This document shows positions 10,895 to 22,978 of a stretch of DNA of 64,000 nucleotides, piece by piece. The number at the start of each line of letters is the position of its first letter. The first letter of the stretch is position 1. Under the pieces are notes generated by a model. It did not search any database. It saw nothing but the letters and a program-made list of their open reading frames with translations, and had not been told where the DNA came from. Source of the DNA: Cordylochernes scorpioides (lineage: Eukaryota; Arthropoda; Arachnida; Pseudoscorpiones; Chernetidae); NCBI GenBank assembly GCA_030710605.1, contig CP092886.1, positions 160,130,000-160,193,999 on the forward strand, written 5' to 3'. The translations under genes and the position numbers were made by a program.

Positions 10895-12354
10895 GGCGTT
10901 AGTATCTGGAATCCATAAGCTCAGTTAGAGAATGGTGCTGGCTCTAGATTAAAAGCAACGACGAATCTATTGGAGGTTGACGTGACATCGGTCCGGTAGT
11001 TGAGGTAGAAGTCGCAGGACCAAGACTTCAGTATCCTTGTCGAGCGCGACATCCTTCATGCTTAACATACACATCTCAACTCTATGCCCATTTATTGAAT
11101 GTTGCTTTGCCTTATGTAAATGTTTTTCGTGATTTTAATTGTTAAAGCTCGTATATGGGAAGCCGTTTTCAGCGCTCTCAGGTCATTCCTTCTTCAGAGA
11201 TTTTTATTCTGTTGAGCTAAGCGGTCGTTCTTTCAGAATTCGGCAGTTATATTTGATGGAATATTTTTTTAAAGACACGGGATTAGTAACCGAAATAACT
11301 TAGGGCTCTAAAGAACCATTGCCAACATTTTAAAAGTATTTCAACCCAGACTTTATCTCTGTGTGTAAGTCCCAAAAACGCCCAAAAAAATAAAGAAAGG
11401 GAAGCATCGCCTAGTTAAAGTTGTTGTTCGTTGTCCTGAACATTCTGAAGAGAGGAGCCTGACAGGCTGATATTCGTCAGGAAGAATTTTGAGCAGTTTT
11501 TAGCAAATATTTTTTCAAATGAATTTGTCGATAGTAGGTACATGTGGAAATAATGTTTACGGATAAATTACGGGCTGTTGGAAATGGATGTCACAGCGAA
11601 GATCTCCCTCAACTGAGGTTAACATTTTAAAACCAGTTCAACCTAATACATAGATTAAATTTAATGTTCTCTCACAACATGTTCAATGAGCAATAGGAGC
11701 AAACTTTCAGTGCTGCAATTGGATTCTTTGCACGTGGCTCGGAAGGACAGAGTTGACGTTATTTGCAAGATTAAGATAACATCACTCGATGCCCACATGG
11801 ACGCAGTTTACTGAGGTTGCAATTGAAGAGTCTATGGAACCTATGGGTAAAAATAGAACAACGTCGAGGTATGGTTCCTTCAAATGAAGTTTAGGCAATG
11901 AAAATATGGAATTATAGCTGGAAGATTAAGGGTTCAGGCGGAGAAATAAATCAAATACTGCCCCCATTCAATATTTCAAAAGTAAAATTTGTCGGCGTGA
12001 ATCTATACTTCGTATTAATACTGCGCGCTATAATACTCGCTCCCAGCTTGTTCAACTTGCCGGTGTTCATGTAAAAATAAGCGCGTGCGGTGAAGGTGAC
12101 CCGGCAGGGTGGGAGGCAGATTACCTCGCGAGCTATTCCTGGCCTCGCCGCCATTTTTATCGCAGGTCTATTGGGAGCCGATGATAACCGGGATTCACGA
12201 CCGCTCCTTGTCACAACACAATCTGGACGTCGGGAACATTCCAAGGATAACTGACAAAGCGTCATTTAAAAACTGCATAGATTCTTAGAATGGCATTTTG
12301 ATAACCATAACGCTCGTGTCTCTGAAAAATTAGTTATGCTAGTTACATCATGCT
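10895..12354. other. No gene recognised
   Basis: About 1.5 kb. Bases 11990-12260 are relatively GC-rich, with a 104-codon minus-strand frame lacking known motifs; not called as a gene. Confidence 0.4.
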
Positions 12355-12670
12355 TCGAAGATTAGAGTTGCCTTATAACACACTTCAGAAACACAAGTTA
12401 TTGTATATGGTGATTTGGAAACATTAGTAATCTTGCATTCTGCTTCGGAAACACGGGTTATCAAACATTGTGCATCATAAACAAAAGTATTCCTACTTCG
12501 TTCCTCGGAAGAATGGGTTATCAAACATTGTGTTTCTTAAACATAAGTGATCATACTTCGTTCCTTGGAAACATGGGTTATCAAACATTGTGTTTCTTAA
12601 ACACAAGTGATCATATTTCGTTCCTTTGAAACATGGGTTATCAAACATTGTGCTTGGGACACACGAGTCA
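12355..12670. repeat. Tandem repeat, 60-bp unit, ~4-5 copies
   Basis: GGGTTATCAAACATTGTG recurs at a spacing of 60 bp (12455, 12515, 12575, 12635), with diverged half-unit-like sequence before the first copy. Confidence 0.85.
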
Positions 12671-13025
12671 TTATACAAGATATATCGTAAAAGATGATTT
12701 GGAAAAGGGGACAAAGATAAATTATATGCAAAGGAAATTTAATTTGGAAATCGGAAGATATGGTTGCATATACGTCTATACTATATTAAGATGATAATTT
12801 CATTCACAAATCGTTTCCGCGAATATATATTTTATTATAAATATATAATATATATATATTTTAATAATTTTTAAGTATTAATTTCTGATACTAATTTCTA
12901 TATTATATTCCCGGGCAATAGTGAGTTTTTTTCACACACAAGATATGTATATATATATATATTAATTAATAGGCATATATTTTGGATCAAAAATAAATTA
13001 AAACATTTTATTTATTTGAAAAATT

Positions 13026-13062
13026 CGATATGTCGCTAGGCTGTACGCCTATCTTCGTCAGG
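13026..13062 (-). ncRNA. Degenerate hammerhead-like PLE terminus
   Basis: The minus strand reads CCTGACGAAG, ATAGGC, GTACA, GCCTA, GCGACATATCGAA, then an A/T-rich tail with AATAAATAAAATG. The CTGACGA core and a 5-bp helix II (TAGGC/GCCTA) are present, but the GAAA block is altered to GCGAC, so it should be inactive. A fragment of the same stem occurs at 38634-38655. Confidence 0.4.
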
Positions 13063-13537
13063 GATTCTCTAAATTTTGAAATTTTTTGGTTATCCACGCG
13101 ATGCCTTCATGCGGCGATTTATAATATATTATATATATAAATGCATCAACTAAAAAGAAGTAATAAAATAAATATTGAATTTTCAATAATTTTGCATGTA
13201 TTTTAAAAATCGAGTTAACACACATTATTGATTATTTATAAATTAAAATTTTTAATCTCTCTCAATTTTTTTCCTAAGAAAAATTTACTTTAAAATAGTA
13301 GTTGTTTCTATAATTAGCTTTCCGTTCTCGGGAAGTCTCTAATCCAATTTGCATCGTCCTCTAAGCCAATATAGGCTGCCACAGGACGTCAGGTTTCATC
13401 ACCGGCCGTTCTGGCTACACAGACCGGCACAGACTGAACTTCTTCTTACAGCACACAAATTTGTCAACATATATACCAAATAAAAACCACAATTGGTCTT
13501 TATAATATCATTTATTCTTATTTTATTAATAAAACAA
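13063..13537. other. AT-rich, nothing recognised
   Basis: Apart from a balanced patch at 13320-13450, no feature is recognisable. Confidence 0.4.
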
Positions 13538-13551
13538 TATTTTTGATTGAT

Positions 13552-13801
13552 TTAAACGATAAGGAACTCTTAAAAAATTGGTTAAATGAATAAGCATAAA
13601 AATGATAAGAGGAGCTTCTTTTATAAATTTATTGTGCAAGCTTTCGGACTATACGTCCTTCTACAGGCATGGATAGTGGTAAAACTAACTAACCACCAAG
13701 GTTAGTTTTACCACTATCCATGCCTGTAGAAGGACGTATAGTCCGAAAGCTTGCACAATAAATTTATAAAAGAAGCTCCTCTTATCTTTTTTATGCTTAT
13801 T
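13552..13801. mobile_element. Near-perfect palindrome of two PLE-tail copies, 14-bp target duplication
   Basis: Inverted arms of about 100 bp (13588-13689 and 13701-13802) are almost identical over their length and separated by 11 bases (13690-13700). Each arm contains the hammerhead-like hairpin CCTGTAGA, A, GGAC, GTATA, GTCC, GAAAGCTTGC, followed by an AT-rich tail pointing outward. Exact 14-bp direct repeats TATTTTTGATTGAT flank the unit at 13538-13551 and 13802-13815. The lack of divergence between the arms suggests a recent origin or arm-to-arm conversion. Confidence 0.8.
13723..13754 (+). ncRNA. Hammerhead-like hairpin (right arm; mirrored at 13636-13668 on the minus strand)
   Basis: CTGTAGA core variant (canonical CUGANGA with A6 replaced by U), helix II GGAC/GTCC closing a GTATA loop, GAAA, then self-complementary AGCT. 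Helix II differs from the other copies but still pairs. Confidence 0.55.
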
Positions 13802-14008
13802 TATTTTTGATTGATATTGATAATTGGTAAACACAAATGGTTTATGATACAAATCCTTTCCAGTTCATTCAATTTAATTTGCTGTGTGAATGTGTCCGTG
13901 TACGAGAATCGTCATGCACGCATGTGTGCGTAACTGGCTGCTGCACACATGTGAGAATTTGGCTCATGTAATTATATGTCCCGATCTGATATTTTATTAT
14001 GTAATATA

Positions 14009-14270
14009 CACTCATGGAGAAAAATTAAGGAAGTGGAAAGTCTTTGATGTTGTCAGTTGTTTTTTATTTAGGAGACAGAGGCAATTTTGTCCACACTTGG
14101 TTAACTCGTGTGTCTTCAATAAAGGTCACTGTTTAAAAACTACAAATAATTCTCACAATTTAATCTTAAATCATGTAAGATCACCGTGTATCAAATATCT
14201 TTCAGAGTTATTGTCTGAATTCCGATATACATGATGAAAGGTACAACTTCCTTTTGTTTGTTTCTTAGTG
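14009..14270 (+). mobile_element. Tc1-type MITE
   Basis: TA-flanked, left end CACTCATGGAGAAAAATTAA and a degenerate right end TTTGTTTCTTAGTG. The interior has CACACTTGGTTAACTCGTG and the CTTTCAGAGTTATTGTCTG segment shared by the family. About 45 extra bases interrupt it near 14137-14180. Confidence 0.75.
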
Positions 14271-14271
14271 T

Positions 14272-17200
14272 AGATTGAATTATAAAGGAGTAGATACTAA
14301 AAAAACCTTCAAGCAGATACTCAAGGAGTCCAGAAAAAATGGCTGGAAAACTAAAGGTTGTGCTTAAAACAGGTTCTATGTAACCATGAGGCATATAATA
14401 GGTTTGTGTTCAAAACGGGTTTTATTGCAATGTACAACACACTGCGCATAATGGTATTTTCAGAGCAAAAAAATAATTCACTTTCTCCTTTCCATTATAA
14501 TGTGTATATAGTGCAGCAATAATTATTTATAATGCAATTTGTATAAATTTTGCTTATAGAAACACTTTCAAAAGAATCAAACTTGTGTTGGTAAAGAGAA
14601 CAAATTAGAATAACTTGTCATAAATATTTGTATTATCTAGTCATAGGAGCTGCAAGTCAAAAGTGAAAGTGGCTCTAGTGAGAGGCAGGACATGCCAGAA
14701 ACCGCGGAGATCGAACAAGCGACCTTCAGGAGCTATTTTTCAACCTTGAAGAAATTTATAATAAAATGTTCCTCAAAGTAGCAAATTGAATAAAGAACGG
14801 CGAGCATCTTCGGAGATAATTTAATTCGATAAATCACGGCGCGTTGATGGATTAGATTTATGGATTTTGGCCAAAAGCTAACCTGCTTGACGCGGCGGCA
14901 TAGGACTCCATAATAGATCGATCCAGCCTGGTCGGTGCATTTCTCTGGATGGAAATTTGATTTAGATTGGTTTGTGTGTTAGCGCGGAATGTTATATCGT
15001 GGATATATTTAGTATAATTTCTTGTGTATTATAAACCAGTGTGACTTGTAAATATTCAACCATTTCGAATTTTAAAAAGCAAGAAAAAAAAGAAGAGTTC
15101 AATCCATAAAATATTATTTTCAGAGATTTAGAATATCGTAATCCAATGAGTTCCATCCACTTGAGAGGATCAATAGGAGTTGCTGAGTGATGTCCCAGGA
15201 GCTGTCCATAGTACTAGCGCAAAGGCAGCTGGATGACGACAGAGATTTAACGAATAACTCAATGAGCGAATGTCTGACGAAATGTAACGTTTGATGAAAG
15301 GTGGTTATAGCGTGAAAGAAACAGTATTTGGGTCAGCTTCTATGACTTATGACTATAGGAGGACGTTGCAAGCAAAGGTTTGGTGATGTTATGTAGAGTT
15401 TTGGCACACTATGGATTAATTTCTGATAGCTAAGAGTCACTATTCTTGAAACCTTATAAGCAGTTCTATGAAGTGTTTGGTCGAAAGTTGCTGACAACAG
15501 AACGCAGGTTCTCCATCAGCAGGATAACGTCCCCCCTATCTATCCTGTCCAGGAAAGACAAGATCTGGTTTCCTATCACTCGGAATATCAAACTTCTACT
15601 TCTATTCGGACTTCACTAAGCCAGTAGAGAATGAGAGAAAGCAGTTTCAGCGTGGAAGTGGAAATCTAACAGAGGAATTTAAGAAGCGTTATAAAATGGG
15701 AATTAGATTTGGCAAAACTTGACTATGGTTGCCGTTCCACGTACTAATGTAGCTTGACCCTCAGCGTGGCACTTATATTTATGTATATTCTCCTCCACTC
15801 CTACATTGTAGAATCTGAGAAACAAAGAGACGATAAATTAAATGGTTTGATAGTGGAATAAAAAAAATACGTTTTCAATAATGCTTCCGTTATTTAGAAA
15901 AAACAAAAATAATTAATATTCTTATTGTTAGATAATCTATTTCTCCTCAATCCATAAATTAGAAGACTTTGCTCCTCTCTTCTCTCAGATTTTCCTTCCA
16001 ATGACCAGTGTTTTGATGAAATTATAGAGTTCTATTTTGTAATTATCGATGAACTCCATTCTCGGTCCTATACCTCTCTCCAATCTGCCGTAACCATTCC
16101 GAGGGTTTGACAAGATGTTGGTTCTCCTTCTCTTAATCGTTTCCAGAAGGTCATATCCATCCTTGATCGTTCTTAACACATCATCACTTATTCTGTCAGT
16201 CCAAATGGTACATCTCCGAAACCTTGAGATTTTCTATTTGTGTCATCTATGAGTCCAGGTCCGGTGTCATATGTAGAGACACATTAGATGGTTTTAATTG
16301 ACAAATAAACGCTTTATAAATAATGTAAAAAGAAATAAAACTTAAAATTCGGTAAATAATTGTTTGCAAAATCGCCTATTAAAAGAGGGTATTTTTTATA
16401 ATTTTAAATTGAGACATAAAACCCATCATCAAATATTTTAACACTTCGCCTCATAATACTTGATCATAAAACCATTAAAACAATTTTGTCTTTAGCAAAA
16501 AAAAAAAAACTTCAAAAGGAGCGTATTATTCGGTATATATACTTTCACATTCATTTAATGAAATCTCTCGTTGAGACCAACCGCGAACGTTACCTTGCTT
16601 TTAGAAAAATGTGAGAAGCCATCGCCAGATGTCCCGTGGGTAAATATCCAAATTTGAGCCACTGCCAGGTTGATTTTTGCGGCTTGTTGGGAAAAAATAA
16701 CGAGGTGGCTGGCAGCCTTTATCCGACTCCAGGTTCTTGAACCTAATCGTGCGCTCCATTTATAAATACTTTCTTTTCTTATCTTATTGAATGTGTGGAG
16801 ATAAGGTGAGGGGGTGGAACTAAAAGTGGCGCTTGTTCTCTCGCTTATCGTCTTAATTTATGGATGACGTCCCAGGAGCCGCGTCTGGCCAGACAGCCTC
16901 CCAACTTGCTTTCCCGGTTGGACGATCGAGCGCAGCTTCATTTCTTATCAGGGGAATATATCAAATCATAGAGACATGGAGAGATATATGCATTCAATTC
17001 AAATTATTGGCCTTTCGTGCTTTCTTGTGGATAGAAATCGAAGGCGATGTGGCTATTATTATAACTCATATCTTTACCTTTAATAACTCATAGCGTTAAT
17101 GCCCTCTTCGTGCCCTTAATGTCCTTTCCTTTATTTTTTAATTAAAGAGATATATTGATTATATTAGAGTGAAAATTGAACTATACGAGGTAATAGAAAA

Positions 17201-17715
17201 AATGAACTTATGTGTTACACTGAAGGCCAAAACACACTGAGTGAACCTAGTTGGAAAATATTGACCGCTAAATCTTTTCCATAGTTTTCATCACTTCACA
17301 GTGTACTAATTTGCCAACGCCTTCCATATGACAGAGAAATTTAAGCCTAGAATCTATATCAAATTTTTCTAAAGGCTTTGCCATCCCTGAGTTGAGACAT
17401 ACGCAAGGTTGAAGATTGTTTATATGATAGAATATATGAGCCATTAAGTAGTTATAAATGTATCCGATTCGCTATCAAAACCAAAATGAGTTATAAACTT
17501 ATTTTCAACAATAGAACAAAAACCGAAGAAAAATGTGCATTCTGTGCGCGGTTATAGGATGGGACTAATTATAAATTGATGAAATACCTAATCTGTAAGT
17601 AACGGGGGTTATATTTTAACCCCAGAGTCCCGGTAATTTAAAACCTCCTATATATTAATGGATATTTCCTGAGGAAAGTATATGGTTCAAAGTGTAAAGA
17701 CATCTCTCTCATCAA
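14272..17715. other. 3.4 kb without a recognisable gene
   Basis: Mostly AT-rich. Patches at 14690-14960 and 16560-16960 are more GC-balanced and could be conserved non-coding DNA, which cannot be judged without a comparison genome. No splice-bounded frame with a known motif was seen. Confidence 0.4.
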
Positions 17716-17716
17716 A

Positions 17717-17914
17717 ATGGATTTGAAGAACTGCGAATCAACATGCGATCGTCTGTCTCTGCAGGCTCGGACAGTTTCAGCCTTAAAATCCATCCGGCCA
17801 CATACATTGCCAGCTAGACATTTCTTTGGAAATATTTCGGAAGATTCCATGGATGCTGTTTTGGACCTCATTAAATCAAAACATCCTGGACTTAAGAGGG
17901 TCACAGACGGATAA
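17717..17914 (+). CDS. Unrecognised short coding-like segment, shared with 58.48 kb
   Basis: A 65-codon frame, MDLKNCESTCDRLSLQARTV onward, ending in LIKSKHPGLKRVTDG. The central part, LPARHFFGNISEDSMD, reappears in decayed form near 58485-58560 as LPAKHLF followed, in another frame, by EDSI and DLM. Two diverged copies of one protein-like segment suggest a repeated mobile element or a small gene family. The 58.48-kb copy sits just upstream of a hammerhead-like motif, which favours a retroelement. I do not recognise the family. The minus-strand frame over the same bases is treated as a shadow. Confidence 0.35.
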   Translation: MDLKNCESTCDRLSLQARTVSALKSIRPHTLPARHFFGNISEDSMDAVLDLIKSKHPGLKRVTDG

Positions 17915-17919
17915 AACAT

Positions 17920-19675
17920 ACCAAACTATTCCCAAAATGTGAATGGAATATTTTCACCGGCTGAAATAACTTGGTTACAGAGACGATCGCTAGATGGCGT
18001 CTGGTAATTACGTAAATAGAGGTGTCTTTTAATTGTCGCGTTGTCATGTGACACGTTGACACCGTTACGGTCTTTAATTGAGCCATGACAGGTTGAAACC
18101 GGAGCTGATAGTTATAAAATATATATTTTTTTGTTTAAGAGATATCCTTTTAAATAGGTAATTAATAATCTCTTTAGATATATAACGGAAAGTTTGAGAG
18201 CGAAATAGAAAAGTTACTTTTTAGCATAACGCTAAACTACACAGCATTCAAACCTTGCGGGTTCTTCTAGAAATGTTCCTCCAGAAGAACTGCGAGGTTT
18301 AAGAGCTTGAATAGTTCAACGTTATCACAAGAAACATTTCTGCTTCGCTCGTAAATTTTCGTTAGAGATATCCTTGTGATCTAAAGGAATTTCGATAAAG
18401 ATAATCTATAGAAAATGATATATCGCTTATATCACACACCAATATCTCTTTAATACTGATTTCAGAAGAACCACGAAAAAAATACATATATTCCAATGTT
18501 TTATAAAAATATTTTTACTAGCAATTAGAAGAACTGTAGTATTCTATCAATAAAAGCCTATCAGGAAATACTGTTTTTATAAGACCTTCTTTCATAATTG
18601 AAGTTCAAAAGATGCAAAGCCAATATAGATTAGCGTTAAATTGAAAAAAAAACAATCGATAAATAAACAAGTTGATGTTTTCATTCGTAATTAATGAGCA
18701 CTATTGTTAAATACAAGTTTATATTTTATTACAATTTGAAGCGCTATGTCTCCTTAGGGACACTTGCGTTGACATACATGTATGACAGTTGTCTATACAT
18801 ATTTACAATAATTTTAGGCCGCACGTAAAGAATAGTAGTAAGATTTTAAAAAGGAGAAAGAAAGAAAAAAAGGAAACATTGTCATCAAATATTTACATAA
18901 AAATTAGTCCATTTATCATTATTATGAAATACTAGTTAAATAGTATTGCTAAATACAAACCATTTTACTATAGATTTGAATTATTGAATTATTATATAAT
19001 ATCGAACAAATGAGTTTCTATGATTGTTGAATCGAAGTTATTGTCCATATATTTAAATGAATCCATTCTGATAACAATAAATTTGACTATAGAAATAGAG
19101 ACAAAATAGATAATCGACTTTATTAAAATTGGTTCTCTCTTCGGAAGCCTTTTCAACATGATAAGTTTGGAGCGACTTGATGAAAAAAATTCTATATCGG
19201 TAAAATAATACATTTGAAGGTGCCAAGGAAGCCTGCACACGTGTGTAAATCGATTAATGTAAGAAAAAATAATTTACAAGTCGAAGTCCAAAATCACAAG
19301 AATTTTCTAAATTTAAATTTAAATCTATTGGGCGCGCACACGAATTTGAAATTTAAAGCAAAATATTTGAAAATTTAAATCTGGGCGCGTGGGATTAGGA
19401 TCGATCAAATGGCAATTATTCGGCGTCAAAGATTTCCCTCTAAATCACCGTTATCATTAATTAAACAATTAAAGCGTCTAATATTATCATTTACACACAG
19501 ATGAGCGCTAATGAAGGATAAATTATTATAATTACCAGGAGTTTTTATCTAAATATAATTTTATATTCATAATTAATTATTGATAATAATAGCTTGCGAA
19601 GTTAAAAATTATAACGAATTTTGGCGTTTTTCAAGAAAGCACCCAAATAGAACTATATTTTTTTTTTCATCGCAG
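17920..19675. other. AT-rich, one hairpin, no gene recognised
   Basis: Apart from the hairpin at 18250-18300 and a short direct duplication around an AAATTTAAATCT/GGGCGCG motif at 19308-19390, nothing is recognisable. Confidence 0.4.
18250..18300. repeat. Short hairpin, about 19-bp arms
   Basis: AAACCTTGCGGGTTCTTCT (18251-18269) pairs with AGAAGAACTGCGAGGTTT (18283-18300) across a 13-nt loop; flanking TTCAA/TTGAA may extend the stem. The size is compatible with a small hairpin RNA or a simple inverted repeat; nothing else supports a gene. Confidence 0.35.
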
Positions 19676-19678
19676 CCA

Positions 19679-19745
19679 GGACAGTAGAAGTTTGATTTAT
19701 TTGAGAAAAAAACATTCGCGTCTTATGTTTTCATTTGTTATAAAT
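19679..19745 (+). repeat. Fragment of retroelement-tail family B
   Basis: GGACAGTAGAAGTTTGATTT, then GAAACATTCGCGTC and TGTTTTCATTTGTT, closely matching 27.42 (minus strand), 27.75 and 61.44 kb. Confidence 0.65.
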
Positions 19746-19759
19746 AGAAATGTCTCAGT

Positions 19760-20990
19760 CTCTTCTTCTACTAGACTTTGAATTATAACACTCTCGAATT
19801 AATGTAAGTGATATTTGATCGTCTGAAAACTATGAAATTTATAGTTATAATTCCGCATATTGTGTGTGGACAGTGTCTGACTTTACTTCCATAGTGAGAG
19901 CCATTCTGTTTAACTGCATGTTTCAGAATACTTTAACAAATCTCCAAACAATTGTGGATATTCCTTGACATTCATTTCAAGATGTTTCACAAACGATCTG
20001 AGAGTCTAAACCTCACAAGTTATAAACATACTCTTTATTTATTTGGATTTTGTCTTATTACCCTGTGTTTCAAAAAGGTATGTTGTTTCTATTCTGTGTT
20101 GATCTCTCCTGAATTATCGTTGATTCAAAATTCTGCGGGATTGGCAACTGACGTAATACATCGGACCTAATATAGAATGCAGTTGTTTCTAGATAAATTA
20201 GTTTTAAGTTTATAGGCTGATAAACTGAAGTGTTTATTTCACGAAAATGTATTTTGGACTTTACAAACATTGGAATATATAGAAATCCACCTTTACAATA
20301 CAACCTGACAACAACATATGAAGTTCCTAAAATGGATATTTTGTCAGGTAAATGCCATTTTTCCATCGCAGAAAACCATTTAAAATTCACAAAAGAATTT
20401 CTCATCAGAAAATATTTTTTTTTTGCCATTTCGCTTTTTTTTGCAAAAATATTTTAATTTTTTTTTTTTTAATATATTGGCAGTGACCATACACAAATAA
20501 AATCAATTCTATGAAATCTCAAAGCAATAAACAGCGTTGTTGATTTACCTCTAGACGCCATTTCACAAATAGATTTGTTATTTTTCTTTAATTAAATTAT
20601 TTGTTTCAATTTAAATGGAATTCAACGTCCATCATACTCGTGGTCTCCACATTAGTGCAGCAACCTTCCTATAAAATATGAAGTCTTCTGGTGTATTTGT
20701 TAGTAAGTGGCACATCAGCGTGACAGCAGAACTTAGCAGACGCCATTAGCCGCGCAGTTTAGGAGGTTGTTTGTTATCGTGGACTTTGTTTAATGCGTAC
20801 CCTGTCGCTCACCATCAGCACTTCAAGGACTTGAGTATGGAGTGAAGGCACTGGGGGAGGAGGAATTTAGCTCTAGGTGAACAGACCTGTTCTTAATACA
20901 ATTTGTAATTATTATGTTTGGCGATTTATGTTTTATATGATATATATTAACAAATATTTTCCCTACAAACCTAACTGCGATGATAAAAAT
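19760..20990. other. No gene recognised
   Basis: AT-rich with homopolymer T/A runs near 20440-20475. Several overlapping short frames on both strands near 20070-20460 have no known motif. Confidence 0.4.
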
Positions 20991-21060
20991 GGTGTGAGTT
21001 GGCTTGGCTCATCAGTAGTGAACTCTTTCAACGGTTTCGACAAATTAAATCTTGTTGTCT
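20990..21060 (-). repeat. Family B hairpin segment
   Basis: The minus strand reads GTCGAAACCGTTG, then AGTTCACTACTGATGAGCC, AAGCC. The same order (GTCGAAACCG...CACTGATGAGCCAAGCC) is found on the minus strand at 27.49-27.54 kb, and the first half at 61.39 kb (plus strand). Confidence 0.5.
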
Positions 21061-21267
21061 ATTGAATATGTCGCTTTTCATATCAGACTCCTTAAAAACA
21101 TTAGCGTTATTTTGAACAATTTTTAACCGATGGTGGTTCAGCTCAAATTATGGAAATTTAGGCAAATGTATTTGTAAGTTTCTATAATTGGCTGTGTTTA
21201 ATTATTAGTGAATAATAGGTAAACAATAATCTATTAACAGATGAATATACTCTGAATGGAGAATATA

Positions 21268-21430
21268 CACTCATGAACAAACCTTAAGGAATTTGTACCT
21301 TTCATAATTTTATATCGGGATTCAGACAATAATTTTGAAATATTTTTGATAAACAGTGTCCTTTATTGAAGATACGCAGATAACCAGGTGTAAACAAAAT
21401 TGCCTCTGTCTCCTTAAAAAAAGATATATG
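21268..21430 (-). mobile_element. Tc1-type MITE, degenerate
   Basis: TA followed by CACTCATGAACAAACCTTAA at the left, then the shared ATATCGGGATTCAGACAATA and TTGAAGATACGCAGATAACC segments; the right end has decayed. Confidence 0.65.
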
Positions 21431-22056
21431 TATAAGGAGAGGGGACCGTTTTTATCTATTAAAGTATTTGTAGTCGCCCCTTTGCTTTATAAATGTGTTT
21501 GTTCACTTTGTAATATATCAACACAACTACAAGTTAGATTTTAATGTCATAGTGTGCGGGGCCTTTTATACAAATTACTTTTCTATAAAATTCTTGATAT
21601 TGAAGCGCAGTTTAATAGAACGTTTCACTAGCGATATCTGGCAATTTGTCTTCAAATAAAGGTACCAATCCTGATTGATTTGATTAGCTGATTGATTCTT
21701 TCATTTTCCTCAAAGCCAAAACCAATAACGCGTCGATAATCTTTTGTGTTCTCCTTCAAATCCCCTTATTTTTATCGATCAAACTTTCACGCCTTCACCG
21801 GGCATTTATCTTGTTCAAAATGACTTCCTTGCTGTCAGGTACCACCCAGCGAATACAGCCTACGTAATAACGGACGTTCTTGTTCCTAGCCTGGGGTTCT
21901 ATTTGTTCGCTAAATCTTTTTAAATGTTTATTTTGAGTTGCGTTGTTCAATGTCCCACATCTCATTTTATAAACAATATATTGCACAAAATTCTTCATAT
22001 CTTTGTTGAAATGAATATACATTTTCAAATGAATCAATTTAGATCTCCTTTGGATA
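21431..22056. other. No gene recognised
   Basis: AT-rich; the 80-codon minus-strand frame at 21795-22037 has no known motif. Confidence 0.4.
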
Positions 22057-22366
22057 TCTGATATCAGAATATAAAACGTTTATGGAGATAAGTATCTTTA
22101 TTTTGATCTTCTCAAGCTTTCGGGCTTGTCTGCCCTTCTACAGGAGAAACAATATATAAAGAAAATATAACGCCGCCTGATCCTAAAACTATTATTACTA
22201 AAATTAAATTATTATTAAAACTAATAATAGTTTTAGCATCAGGCGGCGTTATATTTTCTTTATATATTGTTTCTCCTGTAGAAGGGCAGACAAGCCCGAA
22301 AGCTTGAGAAGATCAAAATAAAGATACTTATCTCCTAAACGTTTTATATTCTGATATCAGAATATA
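22057..22366. mobile_element. Long palindrome of two PLE-tail copies
   Basis: Arms of about 145 bp (22057-22203 and 22217-22361) are almost identical in inverted orientation. Each carries the hairpin CCTGTAGA, A, GGG, CAGACAAG, CCC, GAAAGCTTGAG and a tail ATAAAGATACTTATCTCC facing outward. A 17-bp direct repeat TCTGATATCAGAATATA occurs at 22057-22073 and 22350-22366. Because that sequence is itself largely palindromic, it can be read as target duplication or as arm end. The architecture matches the 13.6-kb palindrome. Confidence 0.75.
22275..22307 (+). ncRNA. Hammerhead-like hairpin (right arm; mirrored at 22112-22143 on the minus strand)
   Basis: CTGTAGA core variant, helix II GGG/CCC around CAGACAAG, GAAA and self-complementary AGCT. 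Same layout as 13.7 and 41.2 kb with a different helix II. Confidence 0.55.
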
Positions 22367-22976
22367 CATTTTCCTATACACAAGGACGCCTTTCAAGAAA
22401 ATAAAAGTCGATATTATGAAAATCTTTTTAATACTGTGTAATATCCATTTGAAATTATAATAGAATGATAATATTGAATTATTAAGTAAAATCTCTTTTG
22501 TTATATATATAATAATTTTTATTACTCTCTTTCTAGAGAGTTTGCTAAAATAGGATGGATGAATGTTATATAATATTTTCTTTTAGAAAGAACAACAAAA
22601 CAAGGTGGGAACTACTTAATCTTATTTAGCTTCTTACTTCTTTAGGAATGTAAATTTACTCTTAGTTGTTTAAAGAGACAAATGGAACTCCAAAGTGAAA
22701 ATGAGAACAAATGGTAAATGCGGAAGTCTGTGATGTATAGATTGATGAGTTCGATGCAGCTGGGAGACTGAAAATGGTAAATTTGCTTCCACCTCCTTAT
22801 TTTTTCCACCACCTCGTTATACTCTTAAGTGGAAGTTACATTCTGCATTTTCGCTTAGCACAAAATAAGTTCAATAATCCCTTATATATTATTTGAATGA
22901 AAATTAAACCATCCATAAATGAGTTACTTTAAAGAATATATTTAATATCTCTAAATTTCGAGTTTTTACAGGAGAC
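22367..22976. other. AT-rich, nothing recognised
   Basis: No paired termini, tandem repeat or coding motif seen. Confidence 0.4.
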
Positions 22977-22978
22977 CT

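Noticed and set aside
19053-19240. Overlapping minus-strand ORFs as genes
   Set aside because: Short, overlapping in two frames, AT-rich, no motif.
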